Below are positions 20,961 through 30,674 of a stretch of DNA of 64,000 nt, piece by piece. The stretch covers positions 1,049,978,432 through 1,050,042,431 of the forward strand of contig NC_064614.1 of the NCBI RefSeq assembly GCF_023898315.1. The letters run 5' to 3'. The notes under the pieces are model-generated. The model did no database searches. It was not told where the DNA came from and was given only the letters and a program-made list of their open reading frames with translations. The number at the start of each line of letters is the position of its first letter. Within the stretch, counting starts at the first letter, position 1. A program made the translations under genes and the position numbers. This stretch comes from Schistocerca nitens (Eukaryota > Arthropoda > Insecta > Orthoptera > Acrididae).

Positions 20961-22390
20961 GTAGGTTATGGGTAGTTATGCATAGACGAATAAACTTCTG
21001 CAGTGTAGCGCACTTATACAGGAGCTGTCACAATGCTATATTTCCTGCCTAAGCAATTACATATGAGAAGACATATAATACATGCTACAGTGATTTTATA
21101 TGTATCCAACAAAATTATATTGTCTTAGGTTTGAAATATTATAGCAAAATGTCTTTCTTGAATTTTCTTGTTTCTCTGCGTCACGTTAAATGATGGAACA
21201 CTGAGCTAACCCACGCCTCAACTTACACTAAAGTCGGCGATCATTAAAAGAGCCGTCCATTCAGTGTTACAGACCTCTGACTTTATTGTGAATTAAAAAA
21301 AAAGATTACAATAATTCAATGACTATTATATATCTTGTAGTTGGTCAGACTGAAATTACGTGTCATTGCACATAACATCTGTGTTGATGAGACCAGTAAA
21401 TTGTATTGCATTGATAATATTTCCACGGGATGATGATACATCCAAGGAAAGAAAAACTGTGATCTTCAATTGAAAGGTACTATACCACAATCTTTTACTT
21501 GTTTGAAAGAAGATTAAAAAGAAAGGAATATCAAAGATTTCGTCAAGAAGGACGAAGTATATTTGTGAGAAATTACCAAAAGTGTTGAGGACTTATCGGA
21601 ATCATCTACACGACACATGCGTGAAATTGAAGATAATCTACTTTATTCTTTCTGTGATAACAACATGCAATATGAAAACATGATGTATTACCTTCCAAAT
21701 CAACATCGTTAATACACCTTATGTACTGAAGGAAGTTATTGTTCAGAGAATAATCTTTAAAAACTATACTTGTAGTGTTGCAACAAGACAAAAATTGCGT
21801 GGAGAACTGTATTAACCCAATGTTCAGACAGAAGACCAAGACAACAAATCTCTAAATGTAGCACTACGAATTACGTTAAAACAGTAAACCTCCCACCACT
21901 GATTCTTTAAAGAACCCAATTTCCTCGTGTAAAATATCTTTAAACGTCTGATTACTATATAAATGGGTTAGTATATTGGATATTTGATGTTAATCATGAA
22001 AGCGAGATAACGTTTTGAAAAGGTTCGAAATTATATTTAAACTATGTTGGAAGCCGGTAAATGCCCTCATTTTCAAACACTGGATGAATATAGTCGGGGT
22101 AATTTGTGCTGTCAAACTGCAATACATGGCGTTCTAAGTTACATCTTTAACACAAGATAATGCCTCTAAATTAGTAGATTTTGACAGGATTTTAAATTTT
22201 TACATTTGATTGATAATTACAATATTAAAAATCAAATTTTTGTTGCCCCTGCAAGCCATTACATAGGCAACCTGCAACTCGGTCAGCACACTGGGTTAGC
22301 CGTTTAATAATATATATAGCCTGTAAACTGATTAGTTGCGCGCCACTGCCGTGTAGCACACTAATGAGTCACGGAACGCTTAACTAATCT
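20961..22390. other. Unassigned AT-rich region
   Basis: No recognisable element. The minus-strand frame at 21606-21839 (77 codons) has no known similarity and is probably chance. Confidence 0.35.
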
Positions 22391-22960
22391 AATTTAATCC
22401 CACTCAAACGGAGCGTCCCTGGGCTCCCGGCGACAAGCGCCTACTGAGTAGGCAGACGCAGGGCGCAGAATCGTGCAGTCAAACAGGCAACCCGCATGAC
22501 TCGCCGACCCCCCGCTGTCGTGTCTCTGACGCTTGCCGGCGCCCCTACCTGCGCAGATCAATGCAATCCGCCGCCACCAGCGCCTAGTACGATCTGATTT
22601 CCATATAGATGAGCTGCGTTCTGTCGGATTAAATTCCATGCGAGGCGGGACACATACCTTCTAAACTCGGTTTTCCCGCCGACGTGTCTGCTGATGTAAC
22701 GCGCCTTCGCCCACCTTTAGATTCTCGGCTTTTGAATTCATCAGAATTTTTTCGCCCCGCTCTCGCCACATCTCCCCCCCCCCGCCCCTTCCCGTCAGTA
22801 CAGAGGACAGCTGGCCAGCTATGCCGCGGTGCCACAAAAGGGTGGCGGATGTGCGCCGATTGCCTCGTTAATCTCTGTCGAGCTCGATTATTGTTCCGCT
22901 GTAAGCGCCTGCACCGTTGGTTAGCGGCCATTCCGAATTTGTGAATGCAGTCGAATTTAT
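22391..22960. other. GC- and CpG-rich block
   Basis: This segment has much higher GC and many CpG dinucleotides compared with its AT-rich surroundings. It contains a 10-C run at 22774-22783. It shows no transposon motif, and the open frames on both strands (up to 116 codons) lack domains. It could be a CpG-rich promoter or 5' exon of a host gene, or an unrecognised GC-rich repeat. Confidence 0.35.
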
Positions 22961-23399
22961 AAACGGCTTTAGAGAGCAAAATCGATTCCTGTGAGCGCTA
23001 GAGATATTTTTTGTTGTCTGTAACCGTTTCCGCGGAACAGGCGCGAAGAGCGTTCTATTCAATCTGTAATGCTCGACCGCAAGCAGTCCGTTGCAATATT
23101 TCGAGCCGGTTTTCTCCTGTCATTAGTTCGACGAAAATGAAAATTTTTCTCTCATTATTCTCAACTTTTCCCGTTTTACTTTCCGTGTAACTGCCCCCCC
23201 CCCCTTCCCGTCCCCCGAACTTTTATACTAGTGAAGGACACTTTCCTCCATATTTGTATTACAAACAGGTAAATGTAAATCTACATCACACAACTGTCCC
23301 CTACAATTTTATCTTAGGTAATTTGTTGTTTCTCAGAAACGATAGTGATATGCCATTTGAGTTATCAGAAGATGCAAGCACTTTTCTTTCAGCAGGCAA
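22961..23399. other. Unassigned spacer with poly-C at 23194-23204
   Basis: An 11-C run is followed by TTCCCGTCCCCC. Otherwise nothing is recognised. Confidence 0.35.
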
Positions 23400-23517
23400 G
23401 ACTAACCTAAGGACATCACACACATCCATGCGCGAGGCAGGATTTGAAACTGCGACAGTAGCAGCCGCGCGGTTCCGGACTGAAGCGCCTAGAACCGCTC
23501 GGTCACAGCGGCCGGCT
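23400..23517 (-). mobile_element. tRNA-derived SINE (type A), 3' part missing
   Basis: On the minus strand the tRNA-like head is complete (GCCGGCCGCTGTGACCGAGC) and the box B is degenerate. The body is cut after GATGTCCTTAGGTTAG. Its head-side flank (AAAATAATTCATAG) is the same as that of the SINE at 24371-24557. Confidence 0.8.
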
Positions 23518-23640
23518 GAAAAATAATTCATAGTGACACGTGCCAGGTGTGAAAGAACACTGCACAGCTGAAAATCGTCACGAGTGTGGCAGTAAAAATA
23601 ACACTTGGTCTATTTCTGGAAGTGAATCTAGGAAACGCAA
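23518..23640 (-). pseudogene. Fragment of the Tc1-like family at 24118-24800
   Basis: AAAATAATTCATAGTGACACG and CACTGCACAGCTGAAAATCG match 24560-24620 closely. It forms the flank of the neighbouring SINE, just as in the second copy. Confidence 0.55.
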
Positions 23641-23651
23641 ATATCAATAAA

Positions 23652-24117
23652 TGTTGTTGTCTTCAGTCCTGAGACAGGTTTGATGCAGCTCTCCATGCTA
23701 CTCTATCCTGTGCAAACTTCTTCTTCTCCCAGTACTTACTGGAACCTACATCCTTCTGAATCTGCTTAGTGTATTCATCTCTTGGTCTCTCTCTACGATT
23801 TTTACCCTCCACGCTGCCCTCCAATGCTAAATTGGTGATCCCTTGATGCCTCAGAACATGTCCTACCAACCGGTCCCTTCTTCTTGTCAAGTTGTGCCAC
23901 AAACTCCTCTTCTCCCCAATTCAATTCAATACCTCCTCATTAGTTATGTGATCTACCCATCTAAACTTCAGCATTCTTCTGTAGCACCACATTTCGGAAG
24001 ATTCTATTCTCTTCTTGTCCAAACTATTTATCGTCCATGTTTCACTTCCATACATGGCTACACTCCATACAAATACTTTCAGAAACGATTTCCTGTTTAA
24101 CATAAACACATGAGCGC
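23652..24117 (-). pseudogene. RTE-type LINE, 3' terminal fragment
   Basis: The minus strand reads VFVWSVAMYGSETWTINSLD, then EMWCYRRMLKFRWVDHITNE and EGTGW/RRRDRLVGHVLRHQ, ending GLKTTT-like sequence and a (CAA)n tail. It is nearly identical to 34182-34601, so it is a young 5'-truncated copy. One frame break occurs after EVLN. It sits at the edge of a Tc1-like relic. Confidence 0.82.
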
Positions 24118-24800
24118 ACTTGTTAGCATGATACTGCTTCCCCTCCCACCTGGATGCGTGCACTGATTCTGTCAGGAAGGGTGTCATAAGACTGTTCTAT
24201 CCTCTCCTGAGGCAAGCTGACCGACAACTGTTATAACTTGTCCATACTGTCGTGGATACTGACACTGTGGTTGAGTTGACGTCCAAACTGTTCCCACACG
24301 CATTCTATTGAGGACAGATATGGGAAAAGTCCTGGTCACAAGTATTCCTCAACACCTCAAAAATAATTCAAATGGCTCTAAGTACTATGGGACTTAACAT
24401 CTGAGGTCATCAGACCCCTAGACGTACAACTACGTAAACCTAACTAACCTAAGGACATCACACACATCCATGCCCGAGGCAGGAGTCGAACCTGGGACCG
24501 TAGCAGCCGCTTGGTTTCAGACTGAAGCGCCTAGAACCGCTCGGCCACATCGGCCGGCTCAAAATTAATTCATAGAGGCACGAGCTAGGAGTGAAAGAGC
24601 ATTGCACAGCTGAAAAACATCACCACTATGCTGTCACATGAGAGATAACGCGTAAGGACCCAGGATATGTGTGACGTACCATTGTAACCTCACAGCTCCT
24701 CAGTCACTAACAGCCATGACTTGAAGTCATACCCAATGGCTTCTCACATCATGAGTAGCATCGCTGTGCTCTCCAGTGTTAGCTGTCTAGCCACTCGCTG
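24118..24800 (-). pseudogene. Tc1-like transposase relic, C-terminal half, split by a SINE
   Basis: This copy aligns with 13683-14225: shared minus-strand segments encode an EAIGYDFKSWL-like block and, near 24300, a SSIECVW-like block containing the third catalytic Glu. The SINE insertion at 24371-24557 interrupts it. Several stops are present. The remaining N-terminal half, up to about 25080, is too diverged to call. Confidence 0.55.
24371..24557 (-). mobile_element. tRNA-derived SINE (type A) with 15-bp target duplication
   Basis: On the minus strand the head GCCGGCCGATGTGGCCGAGC, the box B and the full body are present, ending AGAGCCATTTG. The word CTCAAAAATAATTCA (24356-24370) and CTCAAAATTAATTCA (24558-24572) form a duplication with one mismatch. 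Confidence 0.85.
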
Positions 24801-25204
24801 TCATCTGTAACTCCTCGCACTCAGTATTTAGCTTATGACGGTTGTTGTAGTTGAACGATAAATGCTTTAACGCTGATGTCTTTCTGAAAACACGGCTAGC
24901 AACTACAAAGTATCCATCCACCGTTTCAATGCTACCCCAAGTACGGTGGTGAATCATTGACCTCCTGACCTGTGCTAATCCTCTTTCATCACCAATTATG
25001 GAGACCTCTGTAATGCGTAAACGTTATACTGAATTACTCCGATCAGTCTAAACCTCTAACAAACAAACTTTCGTTTCTTACAATATCGCCAAAACTTAAA
25101 CCAAGGAAAAATTGGTTACCTCAGCTTGCTCACTTCGAGGGGACACAATCTGTCCTTGAAATACACGGAGATGAAGCAGCTTGCTTCTACGATGGTCATA
25201 AAAC
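24801..25204. other. Probable further Tc1-like relic, not readable
   Basis: It continues the preceding relic, but no motif is reliable. Confidence 0.3.
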
Positions 25205-25440
25205 TGAGCGAAGTAACGGAGACACTAGACTCATATTCGGAAGGACGGCCGTTCAAATCCTCGTCCTGACACACAGCTGCAGGTTTCCCGTGTTTTTCCC
25301 AAATTTGTTAAGGTAAATGCCGGAGCGATTCCTGTGAAAATGATGCTACCTGTATCCCTCCACATCGTTTTTAATTCCGATCTTGTATTCTACTTCGGAA
25401 GACCTCGTCGTTGATGGGACGTTTATTCTTTCCCTTGCGA
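25205..25440 (+). mobile_element. Degenerate tRNA-derived SINE (type C)
   Basis: GAGACACTAGACTCATATTC, GGAAGGACGGCCGTTCAAAT and AAATGCCGGAGCGATTCCTG align with the better copy at 48676-48910. The box B survives as CGTTCAAATCC. It is old and heavily substituted. Confidence 0.55.
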
Positions 25441-25839
25441 CATCATTTCCCCCACGCTTACACTCAACAGTTAGTTTAAAGATCATAATAGTCACATGAG
25501 AACCCAGATGCGGTTGCTGTTAGATCTCACCAACAAATGCTTTCTGTGGACCTTTAGAATGGAATAGTTTTTATTCATTTCCTAAGATGAGCTTCAGTAG
25601 TGCAGCTTACAAATTATTAATTAAATTGGAGTCCACTGGATACCGGTCACGCACAGCTACCGTTGAATATTCAGATGTAAAGAAGGACAGCCGTCAATCG
25701 CTGAATTCGTAATTTATTGCAACGTTCATCATCGATGCATTGCCAGCAGAGTAACCATGATAGAGCATAAATACGTGACGGTCGACGCTAGCGTCATGTA
25801 GCTATAACCACGTCAAGAGCGCAAACATGGTTCTACTAT
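25441..25839. other. Unassigned spacer
   Basis: Nothing recognised. Confidence 0.4.
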
Positions 25840-26160
25840 GTTTTTTATTCCAGTCTTTGATCACAATATCAATTCTTTTGACGATGACCGGTTTCAGTCA
25901 GTAATGACTATCCTCAGATCTTTTCTACACCATGTCCTAAAGTGATAAGGCCGTAATGGCATCGTCAAAACATATAAATATACTCAGCATAGCATCGTCA
26001 CATAGATCTAAAATAAGGTGTAGAATAGGCCACATCGTCCACACAGTCATTTTTGCAACATTAGGACATGGTGTAGAAAGATCTGAGGATGGTCATTACT
26101 GACTGAAACCGGTCATCTTCAAAAGAATTGATATTGTGATCAAAGACTGGAATAAGAAAC
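25840..26160. repeat. Fold-back repeat, about 100-bp arms
   Basis: Arms at 25840-25940 and 26061-26160 are reverse complements with few mismatches. The tips are TTATTCCAGTCTTTGATCAC, followed by CAATATCAATTCTTTTGA, and the inner ends are CACCATGTCCTAA. The 120-base loop is unique. Both arms hold a GAAACCGGTC motif. The length, symmetry and lack of coding capacity are typical of a non-autonomous fold-back element. Confidence 0.85.
26078..26119 (+). ncRNA. Hammerhead-ribozyme-like motif (best copy)
   Basis: Helix I is AAGAT (26078-26082) with ATCTT (26115-26119), five pairs. The core CTGAGGA (26083-26089) fits CUGANGA. Helix II is GGTCA (26091-26095) with TGACT (26100-26104), including one G-U pair, closed by TTAC. 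GAAA follows at 26105-26108. Helix III is CC/GG with no loop, and the cleavage triplet is GUC (26112-26114). All fixed hammerhead positions are present, though one extra T sits before helix II. The left arm on the minus strand (about 25882-25920) has the same core with a three-pair helix I. Confidence 0.55.
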
Positions 26161-26708
26161 ATTTGACAGTATTGGATCACTGTTCCTACACGCGACTACG
26201 TTGCAGCTGGTGTTCTACTATATGTCTCTGATGGTAATGCATCGATGGTGAACATGTTATTGTCGAAATCTAGATCTGCAATAAATTACGGTTTCTGCGA
26301 CTGACTGCATTCCTTCTTTACGTGTGGATTTTGCAAATTATTTTTGCATACCCACTTGTAGAACTAGTGAACACTCTATAGTCTGCTGTTCTCAGATGTT
26401 TCTGCTTCCTTCCTGATGGAACAAATTTCATGCTTACATAGCTGTACAGCTGTTGTCTTTGGGGTACGTTGTGTGGGAGGAGCAGAACCTATTGCAAGAA
26501 TAGCGCGATGACGTGGCTTAACGCCAATTGATATCTTTCTGTTTGGGCATATGAGGTGTGTGATGGTCATTGCGCAAATTGTTACCAAAGCGCAATTAAA
26601 TGTACCTGTCAATTATGTGTTTAGCAGCATTACTCACATTTCTGCCATCTTCGACCGACAATGTCATGGCTGCGAAAATACAAGAGATGGACAAAAATAT
26701 GGGAACTA
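26161..26708. other. Unassigned spacer
   Basis: A 78-codon minus-strand frame (26376-26612) has no recognised domain. No other signal. Confidence 0.35.
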
Positions 26709-28107
26709 CACTACTGGCCATTAAAATTGATACACCACGAAGATGACGTGCTACAGACGCGAAATTTGACAGGAAGAAGATGCTGTGATATGCAAATGAT
26801 TAGCTTTTCAGAGCATTCAAACAAGGTTGGCGCCGGTGGCGACACCTACAACGTGCTGACATGAGGAAAGTTTCTAACCGATTTCTCATACACAAACAGC
26901 AGTTGACAGGCAGTGCCTTGTGAAACGTTGTTGTGATGCCTCGTGTAAGGAGGAGAAATGTGTACCATCACGTTTCCGACTTTTGTAAAGGTCGGATTGT
27001 AGCCTATCGCGAATGCGGTTTATCGTATCGCGACATAGCTGCTCGCGTTGGTTGAGATCAAATGACTGTTAGCAGAATATGGAATCGGTGGGTTCAGGAG
27101 GGTAATACGGAACGCCGTGCTGGATCCCAACGGCCTCGTATCACTAGCAGTCGAGATGACAGGCATCTTATGCGCATGATTGTAACGGATCGTGCAGCCA
27201 CGTATCGATTCCTGGGCAACAGATGGGGACGTTTGCAAGACAACCACCATCTGCACGAACAGTTCGACGACGTTTGCAGTAGCATGGACAGTCAGCTCGG
27301 AGACCATGGCTGCGGTTACTCTTGACGCTGCATCACAGACAGGAGCACCTGCGAAGGTGTACTCAGCGACGAACCTGGGTGCACGAATGGCAAAACGTCA
27401 TTTTTTCGAATGAATCCAGGTTCTGTTTACAGCAACATGATGGTCGCATCCGTGTTCGGCGACATCGCGGTGAACGCACATTGGAAGCGTGTATTCGTCA
27501 TCGCCATACTGGCGTATCACCCGGCGTGATAGTATGTGGTGCCATTGTTACACGTCTCGGTCACCTCTTGTTCGCATTGACGGCATTTGAACAGTGGACG
27601 TTACATTTCAGATGTGTTACGACCCGTGGCTCTATCCTTAATTCGATCCCTGCGAAACCCTACATTTCAGCAGGATAATGCACGACCGCATGTTGCAGGT
27701 CCTGTACGGGCTTTCCGGATACAGAAAATGTTCGACTGCTGCCCTGGCCAGCACATTCTCCAGATCTCTCACCAATTGAAAACGTCTGGCCAATGGTGGC
27801 CGAGCAACAGGCTCGTCACAATACGCCAGTCACTACTCTTAATGAACTGTGGTACCGTGTTGAAGCTGCATGGGCAGCTGTACCTGTACACGCCATCCAA
27901 GCTCTGTTTGACTCAATGCCCAGGCGTATCAAGGCCGTTATTTCGATCAGAGGTGGTTGTTCTGGGTACTGATTTCTCAGGAACTATGCACCCAAATTGC
28001 GTGAAAATGTAATCACATGTCAGTTCCAGTATAATATATTTGTCCAATGAATACCCGTTTATCATCTGAATTTCTTCTTGGTGTAGCAATTTTAATGGCC
28101 AGTAGTG
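26709..28107 (+). mobile_element. Tc1-like transposon with 37-bp terminal inverted repeats
   Basis: The ends CACTACTGGCCATTAAAATT and, reversed on the right, the same word are inverted repeats of about 37 bp with four mismatches. TA precedes the left end (26707-26708), while the right flank reads CA, which suggests a mutated target duplication. The length of 1399 bp fits a complete but decayed Tc1 family member, different from the 1422-bp family. Confidence 0.85.
26936..27972 (+). pseudogene. Tc1-like transposase with frameshifts (DD34E type)
   Basis: It starts MPRVRRRNVYHHVSDFCKGR with a helix-turn-helix YRDIAARVG. It continues with TVSRIWNRWVQEGNTERRAG, then the first catalytic block (SNESRF, where Asp is replaced by Asn), QQDNARPHVAG for the second, and SPDLSPIENVW for the third in another frame. 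The end reads IRGGCSGY and a stop. A TGA near 27052 and at least two frameshifts break it. In this family the spacing between second and third catalytic residues would be 34 once frames are aligned, which contrasts with the 1422-bp family. Confidence 0.8.
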
Positions 28108-28189
28108 CAAAAACCACGACACATTATCATGTCTGATACGGTGTAGGAAACCTATTGGCATTCAAAGTTCCGGAATATATAAATACAGG

Positions 28190-29170
28190 TCCTGTCTCGT
28201 TTTCAAGGGAATGTTACACAATTTTTCCTGCAAAATAGTGGCAAGTTAGGTAAAGATGGTGGAGATGGATAGAGATCACACTTCCATCTCTCCAAAGTAG
28301 GCCACAAAGGTTCAATAATATCGAGATCAGGTGACTGGGTGACCAGGGTAGATACGACAATAGATCCTCGTGCTCACAAAACCAGTTCTGAACGCTGCGA
28401 ACCGTGTGAATAGGAGCCCAGTCGTCTTGGCACACAGCAGTCGTCTTGGAACAAAACATCGCACCTGGCGAACAAAAATTGATCCATTGGATGGACCTGG
28501 TAAGCTAAAATGGTCACGTAATCTTTGGGCAGTAGTTCGACCTTGCAGAGTAACCTCTGGGCCCATGGAATACCACGATATGGCTGCCCGCCATACTTTA
28601 CTCTTAGGACGGATAGTTGGAAAGAGAAACAAGAATCATTCCACTAAGTGACTTCCTCTCATTGTTCCATACTTCATGTTTTATGACTTCGGCACCACAT
28701 CTCTCTTTTATGGGCTTTTGCATCATTGATGAATGGTTTTGGAATTCCAGCTCGCTCTGCTATTCCCTACTTATAGAACTCCTTCATGTTGTTTTGGTGT
28801 TGATAGGATTCGCGAGTGCGAAATTGAATTCTGTAATGACTCTTGCAGTTTTCGACCTCTTATTTTTCGTGACAATCCTCTTGAATGCCCATTTGTCACG
28901 ATAACTCAGCACACACTTTCGTCCGCATTGTGACTTAGTGGATGACGTTTTTCCGCCTTTCCTACATGCGATATTAATCTTGGATACGGAGCCTCTTGAA
29001 ACAATAAGCATTTCGGCACCATTGGTTAAGGAAGTATCGACAATACGAGCACCGATAATTTCCGCACTTTTGAATTCACTTAACTCCGACATAATGCCCT
29101 CACAACTACACAAAACTCTTTTCTGACCACGACTGAGAGTTGCAGAGTACTGAGGACACCGCACAGTGGC
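28190..29170 (-). pseudogene. Tc1-like transposase relic
   Basis: The minus strand begins LSEFKSAEIIGARI, the start of a helix-turn-helix, and continues KGGKTSSTKSQCGRKCVLSY and WAFKRIVTKNKRSKTARVI. Further along, AISWYSMGPEVTLQGRTTA and SVQNWFCEHEDLLSYLPW lead to a SPDLNIIEPLW-like segment, seen here as SPSHLISILLNLCGLLW across a frameshift. Many frame breaks are present. It represents a third Tc1 lineage in the window, and no clean terminal repeats were found. Confidence 0.65.
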
Positions 29171-29204
29171 CGTTAGTGGTCAAGCACAACAGTCTCCATC
29201 TCTT

Positions 29205-29400
29205 GGCAGGTACGTTTGCTTCTCTCGTTGCTTTATAATAATATAGGCTTCTTTATACCTTCATTCCATCTTCCATTAGGTCGTTCTTTGGGTCTTTTAT
29301 GATCACGAGAAATCCAAAACAAAATCTCTTGACACCATCTCTTCTTATTTCGTATTGCTATATGCCCAGGCATCTCAATTTAATATATGACCTGCGGTTG
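29205..29400 (-). pseudogene. LINE C-terminal remnant
   Basis: The minus strand reads MPGHIAIRNKKRWCQEILFW and RDHKRPKERPNGRWNEGIKK. This matches the GH-x-A-R ... RW ... KRPRGRPxxRW pattern near the end of some LINE polyproteins. No other part is present. Confidence 0.4.
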
Positions 29401-30041
29401 TCTCGAATGAAAAACAGCCCACAGATGCACTAATTATGTTTATTCTAAATCTTGACCATGGTTTCCACTATAATAATATAGCCTACTTATTGTGGTGTCA
29501 CCGCTAGACACCACACTTGCTAGGTGGTAACTTAAATCGGCCGCGGTCCTGTAGTACATGTCGGACCCGCGTGTCGCCACTGTGTATTCGCAAACGTAGC
29601 GCCACCACAGGGCAGGTCACAAGACACGGACTTGACCTCGCCCCAGTTGTACGGACGACATAGCTTGCGACTAGACCTACCAAGTATTCCTCTCATTTGC
29701 CGAGAGACAGATTAAATAGCCTTCAGCTAGTCCATCGCTACTACCTAGCAAGGCGCCATGTGTATCATTGCTAATTGCTTACTACTATGCAAGAGATTTA
29801 TTTCAACAAGAAGAACATCATTAAAAGTTAAGTAGATGACAATCTCTCTTCTTTTCTTTATAGTTTTTCATCCAGTCTCCTGTTTCAGAATTTACGCCCG
29901 TCTGCGTTAGTTTCGCGTGCACCTAGCCACTCATTGTGTCGAGACCTTAGGGAATCGACACAACACTTATTATAGTTGAAACCATGGTCAAGATTCAGAA
30001 TAAACATAATTAGTGCAACAGTGGGCTGTTTTTCATTAGAG
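29401..30041. repeat. Palindromic repeat split by a solo LTR
   Basis: Arms at 29401-29475 and 29968-30041 are reverse complements with about five mismatches, each with AATGAAAAACAGCCCAC and CTTGACCATGGTTTC. Between them sits the LTR at 29491-29965. Without it the loop would be about 15 bases, so this was a tight hairpin before the insertion. Confidence 0.75.
29491..29965 (+). mobile_element. Solo LTR, 475 bp, with 5-bp target duplication
   Basis: It begins TGTGGTGTCACC and ends GACACAACA, which gives the TG...CA termini of an LTR. CTTAT occurs at 29486-29490 and 29966-29970. The interior (CTTGCTAGGTGGTAAC, GTCGGACCCGCGTGTCGCC) belongs to an LTR family I recall as abundant in grasshopper sequence. 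No internal region or second LTR is present, so it is probably a recombination product. The strand is assigned by convention. Confidence 0.82.
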
Positions 30042-30163
30042 ACAATTCCGTAACGGTTGCTGGTGTTGCTGCCATGATGAAAAAAAAATGACCTGAGGCT
30101 TTCCCGGTGTATATGCTGCTTCCAAGGTTTTTGAGTGTACTGTTGGTTGCAAATGTCAAAGGC
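30042..30163. other. PLE terminal region next to the hammerhead motif
   Basis: A short stretch without a gene. It includes AAGGTTTTTGAGTGTACTG and probably belongs to the PLE tail read on the minus strand. Confidence 0.35.
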
Positions 30164-30206
30164 CCACGATATTTCGGAGAACAGCCGTTCCGCTGTCATC
30201 AGGTGG
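30164..30206 (-). ncRNA. Hammerhead-ribozyme-like motif of a Penelope-like element
   Basis: On the minus strand, helix I is CCAC (30203-30206) with GUGG (30164-30167). The core is CUGAUGA (30196-30202). A CAGC/GCUG hairpin serves as helix II, with six extra bases before GAAA (30172-30175). Helix III is one U-A pair, and the triplet is AUC. The arrangement matches minimal hammerheads reported from PLE terminal repeats. The extra UUCUCC probably impairs it. A PLE coding relic lies about 200 bases upstream on the same strand. Confidence 0.5.
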
Positions 30207-30402
30207 TGCTGACGGAAAGTAGTGCTTGCTGCGTGCTGGCGGTATCTATACAAGCCGCTCCAGGGTTCGAACCACGCCGGTCCCTTGTCGTGTTAGGCGC
30301 TGGTGATGATATGGGAGAAGGGGGTGGCGTTGGACTACGATGGTGGGCAGAATAGTCTGTTGCCTTCTGCCCGACGTCCCTGTCGCATCTAGCGCACGGA
30401 TG
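30207..30402 (-). other. PLE 3' untranslated region
   Basis: Lies between the coding relic and the hammerhead-like motif, read on the minus strand. No frame or domain is seen. Confidence 0.35.
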
Positions 30403-30640
30403 TCACATAGGCTCCCATGCCTTGCTAAGTTGGAAGTCCGTGTCCCTGTGGACTAAATTATTAGTCGCACACATTTTAATTGCTTCTGTAAAAGTGCAGT
30501 CCCAAAATTTATCGGTTTCAGCCAGGACTTTCATTTGCCGGTAATTCATATTATGTTCATTTTTAGGGCATGTTCCGTTATTGTGAACTTGTTGGGTTAC
30601 AGTAACAGGGTGTGGCATTCATGCTCTATCATCGATCTTC
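30403..30640 (-). pseudogene. Penelope-like element, GIY-YIG domain end
   Basis: The minus strand reads EHNMNYRQMKVLAETDKFWD, then CTFTEAIKMCATNNLVHRDT and FQLSKAWEPM. In PLEs the GIY-YIG region ends with a His-x-Met/Ile segment, V-L-A, W-D-C, a conserved E-A/S-I-E segment and N-R-D-x-G-x-x-L-S-x-A-W. The order and spacing agree. The front of the domain is missing, and upstream is a LINE. The relic is non-functional. Confidence 0.62.
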
Positions 30641-30674
30641 AGTTGTGCGGATCGTTAGATAATATAAGTTTTTC

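Noticed and set aside
21606..21839. 77-codon minus-strand frame as a small secreted protein
   Set aside because: No signal peptide that convinces, no neighbours, no known family.
22629..22979. 116-codon frame in the CpG-rich block as a protein
   Set aside because: Arg/Gly-rich composition follows from base content; frames of similar length are open on both strands.
26376..26612. 78-codon minus-strand frame as a gene
   Set aside because: No recognisable domain, and located between two repeats in unassigned DNA.
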